From contig NZ_SJPK01000008.1 of NCBI RefSeq assembly GCF_007859855.1, positions 203,264-267,263 of the forward strand: 64,000 nt of DNA. The letters are read 5' to 3'. Positions within the stretch are counted from its first letter, which is position 1, and the number at the start of each line of letters is the position of its first letter. Origin of the DNA: Allorhodopirellula solitaria (GTDB lineage: Bacteria; Planctomycetota; Planctomycetia; Pirellulales; Pirellulaceae). Made by a program: the position numbers and the translations under genes. A model generated the notes under the pieces. That model searched no databases and was not told the DNA's origin. It worked only from the letters and a program-made list of their open reading frames with translations. Shown here piece after piece: positions 36,643 to 44,210 of the stretch.

Positions 36643-37085
36643 GTAAGCCAGTTCCGCAACGTCAATGCCAACAATACCGCTGCAGTCATCGCGATCAATG
36701 CCGCCAATAAAAGCCGGTTGGCCGGCTGACGCCACGAAGGAGAATTCACTTCGCGATTGTACAGATGCCGGAATCTCTCCCGTTCCCCAGCGGTATCAAA
36801 AACTCCGTCTTCGACGATTTCTTGGATGCCAAACTGAATGGAATACTCCACGACGCCGTGGATGTTTCGGCGTTCGGAGTGATCGTCGACGCCGATCCCC
36901 TCGAAATACCAAAGCTGGTTGCCGAACTGCCGTTCACTCTCGCAACGGTCGTCGACACAGCGGAGATTGATGATCTCACTGCTCTCTCGACAAAAGTGAG
37001 CCCGCTCGAGTGCACGACCGCTATCCAGGCGAACCTGGCGTAGCACTCGATCGGAAAATTGGCGTTGGGGAGCTTGAGCGCGCAT
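36639..37085 (-). CDS. Hypothetical tail-anchored protein, first gene of the ABC operon
   Basis: 148 aa from the ATG at 37085, preceded by GGAG at 7 bp; a start at 37115 is less likely. About 120 soluble residues containing Cys-rich LRCVDDRCE and a hydrophilic domain (VVEYSIQFGIQEIVEDGVFD) precede one C-terminal helix (LLLAALIAMTAAVLLALTL). It is therefore a tail-anchored inner-membrane protein. No known family is recognised. Its stop overlaps the ATPase start, so it is cotranscribed with the transporter. Confidence 0.72.
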   Translation of the reverse strand: MRAQAPQRQFSDRVLRQVRLDSGRALERAHFCRESSEIINLRCVDDRCESERQFGNQLWYFEGIGVDDHSERRNIHGVVEYSIQFGIQEIVEDGVFDTAGERERFRHLYNREVNSPSWRQPANRLLLAALIAMTAAVLLALTLRNWLT

Positions 37086-37384
37086 TAGAAATCTCCGTTT
37101 ACACAAACCGGTCATCCACCGGACACATTGGTATTATTGCCGACTGAGCGGCCTGCGTCATCGGCAAGCGCGAATTTTTGTGCTAATAATCGAGGTTCCC
37201 CTTCGTGGTGCAGCGGATTGCCCGAATCATCGAAGTGATCCGGAATCGGATAGTAAGGCTCAAGTTTGCGTGTTTTCGCGATTGATCCACGCGACACCGC
37301 GGCCGATCGCGGTATCTTCGAAGGGGGCTCAGACGCCTCGAAGCATCTAAGAAACTGTTCGTTTGTCCACTCGGAAATCTGTCT

Positions 37385-38479
37385 GTGCCTACGCCACCCA
37401 AACCGACCTCCGAGCCACTTGCGGCGGGCGAGCCCAAGTCGAGCACGCGTGCCAAAGCGAAGAACCAGCCGCTGACACGGCCGATCACACTCCGCGCTCC
37501 GGTCACCTTGGGGGTCGTGCTGATTGTCCTCGTGGTGATCTTGCTCGCGGTGTGGGTAACGGGAAATCTTTTCGGGATCTTACGCGAAAAGGAGTCGCCC
37601 CTCCTCTTCTGGGTGATGTTGTTGGCGGGATCGGTCCTGCTAATCGCAGTGCTCGCCGGCGTGATCGCCTACCTGACACTGAGCGTGAAAGCGTTCAATC
37701 TGAATCGGCGGCAATCAAATTTCATTGACGCGGTGACTCACGAGTTGAAGAGTCCAATCGCGTCGCTGAAGCTGTATCTGCAAACCATGACGCGTCGCAC
37801 TGTGGGCGCAGACCAACAAGCTGAATTTCACAAAATCATGCTTGATGACGTCGAACGACTCGATCTCCTCATCGATCACCTGCTCGAAGCCGCACGGATG
37901 GAGCGGGGCGCGGCCTCCGAAGATGCTATCGAAGTTGATTTGCCCAAGCTGCTGACGGAACTCAGTACGGCAGCATGCGTGCGTTACAAACAGCCCCCAG
38001 ACACCGTCGAGATCGATTGCCAAGACATCGTCCTGACGGCGCCACCCATCCAAGTTGAGATTCTGTTTCGCAATCTGCTTGACAACGCCTTTAAATACGG
38101 CGGCATCCCACCACGGGTGCATGTGATCGGCCGGATGAATGCAGACCAGAGCGGCGATGTGACGGTTTCGGTCTGTGACAATGGGCGGGGAATCCCCACG
38201 CAACTGCGGCGGAAAGTTTTCGGTCGATTTATCCGGCTAGGCAATGAACTCGAACGCAGTAAACCCGGAACCGGGCTGGGGCTCTACCTGGTACGCAATG
38301 TCACTCAAGCAATGGGCGGACGGATTGAGATCGTCGATAGCAAGAACCCCACCGGTGGAAACGTGACATTGGATCCCGCTGATCGACCGATCGGCACTCG
38401 ATTTGACGTCACGCTTCCCGACGCCGTCCTGCGGCCGGAATCAGCACGAGAGTGCACCTCCAATCCCGCCTCGACGTGA
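37385..38479 (+). CDS. Orphan sensor histidine kinase
   Basis: 364 aa, GTG at 37385. Proline-rich cytoplasmic leader 1-40; two membrane helices (about 40-62 and 74-100) with almost no periplasmic loop, so the signal is probably sensed in the membrane or cytoplasm. HisKA has H119 (FIDAVTHELKSPIASLKLYL). HATPase shows an N-box (ILFRNLLDNAFKYGG), G1 (VCDNGRGIP), F-box and G2 (KPGTGLGLYLVRNVTQAMGG). No response regulator gene is adjacent. It is divergent from the ABC operon and could share its 300-bp promoter region. Confidence 0.9.
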   Translation: MPTPPKPTSEPLAAGEPKSSTRAKAKNQPLTRPITLRAPVTLGVVLIVLVVILLAVWVTGNLFGILREKESPLLFWVMLLAGSVLLIAVLAGVIAYLTLSVKAFNLNRRQSNFIDAVTHELKSPIASLKLYLQTMTRRTVGADQQAEFHKIMLDDVERLDLLIDHLLEAARMERGAASEDAIEVDLPKLLTELSTAACVRYKQPPDTVEIDCQDIVLTAPPIQVEILFRNLLDNAFKYGGIPPRVHVIGRMNADQSGDVTVSVCDNGRGIPTQLRRKVFGRFIRLGNELERSKPGTGLGLYLVRNVTQAMGGRIEIVDSKNPTGGNVTLDPADRPIGTRFDVTLPDAVLRPESARECTSNPAST

Positions 38480-38605
38480 ATTGCTAGGTTTGGTCGACAA
38501 TCGCTGCTGACGGTGGTTATACTCTCCTGCTGAAATCATTCGACATCGATCCATTTGAAATCGATTTTTATTGCCTCTTTTGCCCGACCGCAGGAAGTTT
38601 TCAGC

Positions 38606-39073
38606 ATGTCCCTCGAAGACAACCCAATGTCGCCCGTGTTTCGCATCGACGTTTCAGCGAAATCCGAACCCAGCCCGCCCCCATCGACCGAGGAACTCAC
38701 CGTCGAACTACTCCGGCAAATGCTGACTGGGCAACAGAAGCAGAATAAACTGCTCAGTGAACTGGTCGCGCAGAACGCAGCGATGCAAAAACAGCGGGCT
38801 GGCGAATTGCAGCAATGGAAGGACGCCCATCCGACACTCTCGCGTGCCTGCCGCCGGGCTGCCGAAACACTCAGTGAAGTCCAAACGGAATTTCTCCAGT
38901 CGGTGACCGATGAAATCGACGAGTCGGGTGAACATTTGGTCGACGGCGAGTACATGCTCAACGAGTTCATTGATCGCTTTGGGCCCCGAATGGCCCATCT
39001 CAATGGGATCTTGCAAGTCCTCGCCCAACTCGGAACCGCCGATGCTGTCGCCGAGCAACAGAAGCACTCGTGA
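38606..39073 (+). CDS. Small coiled-coil hypothetical protein
   Basis: 155 aa from the ATG at 38606, with AGGAAG upstream; a frame from 38555 adds 17 unlikely residues. After a Ser/Pro-rich leader a long helix (EELTVELLRQMLTGQQKQNKLLSELVAQ) is predicted to coil. The C-terminal half (VDGEYMLNEFIDRFGPRMAHLNGILQVLAQL) is also helical. Glutamine- and leucine-rich with few aromatic residues; no known family. Confidence 0.68.
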   Translation: MSLEDNPMSPVFRIDVSAKSEPSPPPSTEELTVELLRQMLTGQQKQNKLLSELVAQNAAMQKQRAGELQQWKDAHPTLSRACRRAAETLSEVQTEFLQSVTDEIDESGEHLVDGEYMLNEFIDRFGPRMAHLNGILQVLAQLGTADAVAEQQKHS

Positions 39074-39250
39074 TTCGCAGGGGCAAGCGAGCCTGTGGGG
39101 AAAATTTGGGAGTCATCTGAGATTTTTTTCCAACTGAACCTTTCCACGAGCGACTCTGTCCGCTAATCTCTGGCGAAGTCAAACCGCGAGCCGTTGAACG
39201 CTCGCGATGGAGATCCCAAAGCTCCTTGACGACACACGACGATAGATTAT

Positions 39251-39324
39251 CGGGGCGTAGCTCAGCCTGGCAGAGCGCCTGGTTTGGGACCAGGAGGTCG
39301 CATGTTCAAATCATGTCGCCCCGA
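39251..39324 (+). tRNA. tRNA-Pro (anticodon TGG)
   Basis: 74 nt with a 7-bp acceptor stem CGGGGCG / CGCCCCG and discriminator A. The D-arm is GTAGCTCAGCCTGGCAGAGC. The anticodon stem CCTGG / CCAGG carries the loop TTTGGGA, giving anticodon TGG. The T-arm loop is TTCAAAT. The 3' CCA is not encoded. A terminator follows directly. Confidence 0.96.
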
Positions 39325-39330
39325 CTTGCG

Positions 39331-39366
39331 AAAACCTCGTAGACAGCAATGTTTACGGGGTTTTTT
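39331..39366 (+). terminator. Terminator after tRNA-Pro
   Basis: 10-bp stem AAACCTCGTA / TACGGGGTTT with one G-U pair and a 12-nt loop, ending in a run of T (39361-39366). Confidence 0.85.
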
Positions 39367-39372
39367 CGTGTG

Positions 39373-39445
39373 GTATCCGGTGCTGTTCGCTTGCGCTCAA
39401 GCCGCCGGCTATTCCCTACAAATCCTGACGGGATACGTCTGGGTT
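39373..39445. repeat. GTATCCGG repeat, copy B
   Basis: Same unit as at 25304 and 62853: GTATCCGGTGCTGTTCGCTT through CTGACGGGATAC. It lies between the tRNA terminator and the 3' end of the sigma-54 activator gene. Confidence 0.85.
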
Positions 39446-39459
39446 TCCTCACGTCACCT

Positions 39460-40941
39460 TCATTCTCTTAAAATCTTTCCGCGGAGCGTCGTCCGCGAGA
39501 TGCCAAGGGCTCGACTCGCCTGAACCTGGTTGCCGTGGAAATGTTTCAGGACCTCATGAATGACCACCTGTTCGGTGTCGTCAATGATGTTGCGGAACAC
39601 GTTGGGCTCATTGGCAGCGATCAATTCATGAACGCGATCGGCAACGTCGGGTAGGTGCCCACTGGGTCCCGAGGATGTCGCCGTCGTTCGCTCGGTTGCC
39701 TCCACCTCGCGTCCCTGTCCAGTCTCAACGTTTGGCTCGCCCTCCGCTGCTTCATCGCGTCGCCGTTGATTCGGTGGCAACAGATCAGGGAGACTGTCCA
39801 CCGTCAGGGTATCACCGATCGAATGCAGGACGGTGAATTGCATCACGCTTTGCAGCTCGCGAATATTGCCAGGCCAAGAATAGTCAAGCAGTTGCTGCAT
39901 TGCTGCGGGGGCAATCTTGGTGACTTGGCGTGCGAACTTTCTGTTCGAACGATTCAGGAAATGCTCGATGAGCAGCGGTAGATCTTCGCTCCGCTCCCGC
40001 AACGGAGGCAGTGGGATCGTGAATCCGTTGAGCCGGTAGAGCAAATCTTGTCGGAACAATCCCTGCTTAATTTGCTGCTCGAGATCGTGATTGGTCGCGC
40101 ACACGAGCCGGACATCGGTAGCAATCGTTTGGCTACCTCCCACCCGTTCAAACTTTCCGTCCTGGAGGACTCGCAAGACCTTGGCCTGCGTTGCCAGGTT
40201 CATGTCCCCTAATTCGTCAAGAAACAGGGTGCCTCCATGAGCCCGCTCGAACTTCCCTTCGTGGCGAGCGTCGGCCCCGGTAAACGCTCCTTTCTCATGT
40301 CCGAACAGTTCGCTTTCCAAGAGTGTTTCAGACAACGCGGCGCAGTTGATCACCAAGAAAGGCCGGGATCGCCGCTGGCTGTGGCGAAATATCTCCGTGG
40401 CAACCAACTCCTTGCCCGTGCCACTCTCACCCAAGATCAAAACGGTGACATTCTCGGGGGCCACGCGTCCGATCGACTTGTAAACCGATTGCATCGCTGG
40501 TGACTGACCGATCATGCCCTCGACGGGCTGCTTGCTCCCCTCCACGCTGAAGGTCCCCGAAGGATCAGCCCGCTCGGAATGCTGGAGGCTACGATCGATC
40601 ACGCTCCGCAAGTGTTCGATATCAACCGGTTTGACCAGGAAATCAAAGGCTCCTTGCTTGGTCGCCTCGATGGCCAAGTCGGTCGAAGCGTGTGCAGTGA
40701 CCACGATGACGGGTACCGCGGGGCCGGCATGATGAAAATGCTTGAAGACATCCAGCCCTGACATATCGGGCAGACAAGCATTCAAGATCACCGCGTCGGG
40801 CACGGAACGCTCGAACGCGGCAATTGCCCCCACGCCGTTATCGGCTGTCGTGATCTGGATATCTTCCCGGCGCTGGCAGATTGCTTTCTCGAACGAGCAG
40901 AGAACGTTCGGTTCGTCGTCGACGATCAATACGTTGCGCAT
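39460..40941 (-). CDS. NtrC-type sigma-54 activator with Asn at the phosphorylation site
   Basis: 493 aa. Receiver domain 1-120 keeps the acidic pair D8/D9 and Lys104, but the acceptor position is Asn54 (AVILNACLPDMSG, codon AAT) instead of Asp. The AAA+ domain is intact: Walker A GESGTGKE (171-178), the sigma-54-contacting loop GAFTGA (218-223), Walker B GTLFLDELGD. A Fis-type helix-turn-helix ends the protein (HGNQVQASRALGISRTTLRGKIL). It should open sigma-54 promoters but cannot be phosphorylated in the usual way. The adjacent kinase gene is broken, and a sigma-54 promoter lies 820 bp away. Confidence 0.93.
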   Translation of the reverse strand: MRNVLIVDDEPNVLCSFEKAICQRREDIQITTADNGVGAIAAFERSVPDAVILNACLPDMSGLDVFKHFHHAGPAVPVIVVTAHASTDLAIEATKQGAFDFLVKPVDIEHLRSVIDRSLQHSERADPSGTFSVEGSKQPVEGMIGQSPAMQSVYKSIGRVAPENVTVLILGESGTGKELVATEIFRHSQRRSRPFLVINCAALSETLLESELFGHEKGAFTGADARHEGKFERAHGGTLFLDELGDMNLATQAKVLRVLQDGKFERVGGSQTIATDVRLVCATNHDLEQQIKQGLFRQDLLYRLNGFTIPLPPLRERSEDLPLLIEHFLNRSNRKFARQVTKIAPAAMQQLLDYSWPGNIRELQSVMQFTVLHSIGDTLTVDSLPDLLPPNQRRRDEAAEGEPNVETGQGREVEATERTTATSSGPSGHLPDVADRVHELIAANEPNVFRNIIDDTEQVVIHEVLKHFHGNQVQASRALGISRTTLRGKILRE

Positions 40942-40945
40942 GAAG

Positions 40946-41547
40946 CTAACTGATTGAAGTCAAGAAATTGGGAGCGTGATCAGATTGCAATGGCAGGCGG
41001 GCAATGAAATCGGCTCCGTCCAATGGACTCAACTGAATGGACCCTGCGCTGAGCGACGAAGAAAGACCTGCTTCGATGTCGCCGCCATGCAAGCTCCCGC
41101 GATGAGACTCAATAATTCGTTTGCAAATGGATAAACTCATCCCCAGGCCCGCGTCCTTCGTACTGACAAACGGTTCCAAGATGCCTGCACGCAGAGATGC
41201 TGGCACCCAGATCCGAGCGCAAGCCGGGCCCGATTATCGCGAATCCGCACTTCGCACCAATCACGTGGGGTTTCACTCAGTGCCAATGCACTGCATTGAT
41301 GATCGGCCTGCGTCACATCAGAACAGACAACATGCATTCGGCCTCCCGTGGCGACGGTCTCCACTGCGTTTAGCAATAGCTTCAGCACAACCTGACGGAT
41401 CTGGGCAACATCGGCCAGCCCCCACAATTGCTCATCCTGAATGTTGCCGCGTTGGCGAATCGATCGGATTTGGCTAGCAGCATACTTCCCCGCCCACCGA
41501 GCCAGTGCCCAGGCAGCTAGCAATGGAACCATCGTGCGCGACAACAA
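40946..41547 (-). pseudogene. Frameshifted remnant of the cognate histidine kinase
   Basis: Parts of a HATPase domain lie in different frames. The N-box (QIRQVVLKLLLNAVETVATGG) and WCEVRIRDN lie in one frame, up to about 41240. GPGLRSD is in another. VPASLRAGILEPFVSTKDAG, GLGMSLSICKRIIESHRGSL and the C-terminus are in a third. At least two frameshifts near 41195-41240 break the gene. No HisKA or sensor domain can be found upstream, so the 5' part is also missing. It ends 4 bp before the activator start, the usual kinase-regulator arrangement. Confidence 0.8.
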
Positions 41548-41866
41548 ACGGAGATTGATGGAACCATCACACTCCCTCTGACTAGTTCTCTCGGCTTCGT
41601 GTCGCCTGTACTGTTCCTGGTCAATCTGTACACAACCTGGACAGCCTCATCTCGCTCCAGGCTTGCGGCCTACCAGACGCTGCAAACGGTTCGCGCCATG
41701 TGGTCCTGGACGGCACCGCCTTTTCACTGCGACACAGGCTGAATTTCTGCAGCATGCCTACGGCTGGAACGGCAGTTGCAACGCGACGAGCAATCGTCAG
41801 ACCAGCAGGCCCCTGGCGGCAGGGGGTCTGTCAATGGATTGTTAATCTCAACTCGAGGAGATCAGA
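41548..41866. promoter_or_regulatory. Upstream region of the SurA-like gene with a sigma-54 promoter
   Basis: About 320 bp between the kinase remnant and the SurA-like gene. No gene is seen. TGTCGC blocks occur near 41598 and, inverted, near 41732; they could be activator sites but this is speculative. Confidence 0.45.
41765..41780 (+). promoter_or_regulatory. Sigma-54 (-24/-12) promoter
   Basis: TGGAACGGCAGTTGCA matches the consensus TGGCACGNNNNTTGCW at every fixed base except one, and has the invariant GG-N10-GC. The predicted start site is near 41791, 76 bp before the SurA-like ATG. Confidence 0.72.
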
Positions 41867-42592
41867 ATGAAACGGAATGGATACACACGCGTCCTAGCTC
41901 TCACGACAATGTTTACCGTGGTGCCGAGCATCGCATACTCGCAGCAACAGCTTCCGCAAGGTGGCCCGGTTGGCACCTCCCCAGCGGCGGCGAAACCCGT
42001 AGTGGTTGCAACGGTCAACGGCGAGCCGATCACCAAGCCAGAGTTCGATCAGGCAGCCCAGCATCAGGTGGCGAGTGTCCAGCGGAGCGCCGCTCAGAAT
42101 GGTCAGCAGTTGAGTCCGCAGGATCTTGCTCAGGTGAAGTCGTCCACGCTAGATAGCCTGATCGAAAGCCGTTTGGTGGAAGCCTACGCCAGCGAAAACG
42201 TCGATGTCCCGGAGGCCCAGGTCGAGCAGACGATCCAACAGGTGGAGCAGCAGCTGGCCGAGCAGAAAGTGCCGCTGAAAACCTACGTCTCGAGCCAGGG
42301 GCAGACGATGGACAGTTTCAAGAAACGCATCGAGGGTTCCCTCGCCTGGCAGGGCCTGCAACAACGAGAATTGCAGCCCGAAAAATTGCAGCGATTCTAC
42401 CAGTCGAATCAGCAGATGTTTCCCGGCGAAAACTATGAAGAGGTGCAGCCTCAAGTCGCCCAAGCCTACGTCGGCTCACTTTGGGAACGGATTGTCAAGG
42501 AAACGAAGCCCAACGCCAAGATCGAAAAGAAGAACGCGAGTCCGCGCGGTGCTCAGCCAGGTTCCTTTGCGCCCAACGGTGCTAACCGATAA
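41867..42592 (+). CDS. SurA N-domain-type periplasmic chaperone
   Basis: 241 aa, ATG at 41867 with CGAGGAGATCAG upstream. Signal peptide to about residue 25 (MFTVVPSIAYSQQ). The body VVVATVNGEPITKPEFDQAAQHQVASV and STLDSLIESRLVEAYASENVDVPE matches the SurA_N/trigger-factor-like helical chaperone domain. A Gln-rich helix (EQTIQQVEQQLAEQ) and a Ser/Pro/Asn tail follow. No parvulin PPIase domain is present, so it is a chaperone domain alone. It is preceded by the sigma-54 promoter at 41765, so envelope or stress-related expression through the activator at 39460 is likely. Confidence 0.82.
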   Translation: MKRNGYTRVLALTTMFTVVPSIAYSQQQLPQGGPVGTSPAAAKPVVVATVNGEPITKPEFDQAAQHQVASVQRSAAQNGQQLSPQDLAQVKSSTLDSLIESRLVEAYASENVDVPEAQVEQTIQQVEQQLAEQKVPLKTYVSSQGQTMDSFKKRIEGSLAWQGLQQRELQPEKLQRFYQSNQQMFPGENYEEVQPQVAQAYVGSLWERIVKETKPNAKIEKKNASPRGAQPGSFAPNGANR

Positions 42593-42622
42593 CCCGGCAT
42601 ACGCGTTGGGTCCCTCGTCGAA

Positions 42623-42664
42623 GACGCATTTCTCTCGGCACAATGGCTGAGAGAAGTGTGCGTC
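42623..42664. terminator. Hairpin between convergent genes
   Basis: A strong stem pairs GACGCATTTCTCTC with GAGAGAAGTGTGCGTC around a short loop. It lies between the convergent SurA-like and PGPGW genes. No T-run, so any terminator role is inferred. Confidence 0.5.
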
Positions 42665-42712
42665 GATAGGCAACGCTGGTCGGCGTGAGTTGGTCTGCTG
42701 GATCGGAGGAAT

Positions 42713-43153
42713 TCATTGCGACGGCTCGTCTTCTCGGGGGGGCAAATGCAGAGGCTCCTTGCCATAGCGCCGACGCATTCGATTGATCGTCTTATTGATG
42801 ATGGGGCGTTGCAATATCATCACTTCGAAACGCCGCTTTCCGGGGAAGGTTGTTAGCATGAGGCCGGCGAAGATCGTCAAGAGACCCTGGCCGGGAAGGA
42901 CCAGCATCGCAACTCCAGCCATAATCAGCGTGACCCCGAGCAGATTTCGCAGCACCCATACCCCGCCTATCAGCCACGGGTGTGACTGCGCGCGCTCGGT
43001 CGGCGAGTTCGGAGGTCGGGTGAAATAGTCCGCCGGAATCTTGACGAAGAGAACGGGCAGCAGCACGATGGCCAGGATCATGCCGATCCCCGAAATGGAA
43101 GCAAGCCAAACGAGCCATTCGCGGTACGGGGTCAAGAATTCAAGCATATTCAA
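42713..43153 (-). CDS. PGPGW-type membrane protein
   Basis: 146 aa with three to four membrane helices. The signature LVLPGQGLLTIFAGLMLTTF corresponds to the PGPGW domain, with the local variant PGQG. The N-terminal helix (LVWLASISGIGMILAIVLLPVLFV) and a basic C-terminus (NKTINRMRRRYGK) are typical. Function unknown; inner membrane. It starts 30 bp after the DUF2490 gene's stop on the same strand, so they are probably one operon. Confidence 0.8.
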   Translation of the reverse strand: MNMLEFLTPYREWLVWLASISGIGMILAIVLLPVLFVKIPADYFTRPPNSPTERAQSHPWLIGGVWVLRNLLGVTLIMAGVAMLVLPGQGLLTIFAGLMLTTFPGKRRFEVMILQRPIINKTINRMRRRYGKEPLHLPPREDEPSQ

Positions 43154-43183
43154 ATATGTTCGACGTGTGTTCTCGCGAGCCGT

Positions 43184-43888
43184 TTAGAAGTAGTAGTTGA
43201 TCGAGAGGATGTGGTTCATCCCATCGGTACCGCCCTGATTGTTGATGAACTGATTGAGATAGCCAATCTCGGTTCGCCCTCGCGCATGCGAACACCGTTG
43301 GTACCCAAAACCGAAGAAGGCTCGGTTCTGATCGAGCCCAGCCCGCGCGCCCCAATCGGGATTATTCAAGTTGAAAAACACCTCGTCCCATGCAATCAGA
43401 GACCATTGGGGAGTGTCGCTGAGAACTCGCTGAACGCGATGCAGTTGCCGCCAACGCAGACCCACATCATCGCCCTCTTCTACCCAACGCTGCTCGAATC
43501 GACTCCGGTGCAGCAAGCGAAAATCACCGAACGAGGGCGCCGCCGTCCACTGCTGCCAAAATCGATGCTCATGGAAATCGCTTCGCTCGATGGGAGAAGT
43601 ACGAATCCACGCGTACCCGGCCCAAAGCGCTTGCTCGTCGTTGAGCGAGAGCCCCATTCCAGGACGAACAATACTCTGATTGAACCCACCCGAGTCATCG
43701 CGCAACCGGTAGTGCGCATCGAACCACCAGAGCAATGGCGTGGATTGATCAGACTTCGTTTTCAGGTCCCCACTACCAAACGCGGCAAACCAGAGGCCTG
43801 TATCGTCCAGTGTCTGCGCATTCGATCGTTCGGCGTAGCAAACCGAGGCAATCCCAAACGCCAGCAATAGTAATCCGACTTTACGCAT
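43184..43888 (-). CDS. DUF2490 family outer-membrane protein
   Basis: 234 aa. Signal peptide to about residue 24 (LLLLAFGIASVCYAERSNAQ). Alternating amphipathic strands with many aromatic residues (LWWFDAHYRL, WQQWTAAPSFGDFRLLHRSRFEQRW) and the C-terminus HILSINYYF fit a small beta-barrel. DUF2490 proteins are predicted outer-membrane barrels of unknown role. It is divergent from the sulfatase gene with 322 bp between starts. Confidence 0.82.
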   Translation of the reverse strand: MRKVGLLLLAFGIASVCYAERSNAQTLDDTGLWFAAFGSGDLKTKSDQSTPLLWWFDAHYRLRDDSGGFNQSIVRPGMGLSLNDEQALWAGYAWIRTSPIERSDFHEHRFWQQWTAAPSFGDFRLLHRSRFEQRWVEEGDDVGLRWRQLHRVQRVLSDTPQWSLIAWDEVFFNLNNPDWGARAGLDQNRAFFGFGYQRCSHARGRTEIGYLNQFINNQGGTDGMNHILSINYYF

Positions 43889-44210
43889 CTTTGATCAATC
43901 TCCGTTTCAGCATCGCTTTTCTGTTGACTTGCCAACATGCACAAGACAGGAATCGGCATGCCCAACGAGCGTGCTGGAGGAGACTCCTCTCTACGCCGCT
44001 CAAACCCAACAATCGCGACCAGTAGTAGCGATGGCGTCGATTGTGTGAAGCATCGATATCGATCTTCGTCAGCACGGAGGGAGAATGTAGAAATCTTCAA
44101 CAGTAGCGTGAGTTCGGCACCCTGACTGTCTCGAGGAAACGCTAGGATAGGTTGTCGTCGGTCGCGTTGCCGCCCAAATTGCAAACACTTTCTTGTCTGG
44201 TTGAAGTCCC
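43889..44210. other. Divergent intergenic region (DUF2490 / sulfatase)
   Basis: About 320 bp, presumably carrying promoters for both directions. A search by eye for sigma-54, strong sigma-70 or long palindromes found none. Confidence 0.4.

Noticed and set aside
36642..36735. Longer ABC ATPase start at 36735
   Set aside because: It would overlap the upstream gene by 97 bp, whereas the GTG at 36642 gives a standard GTGA overlap.
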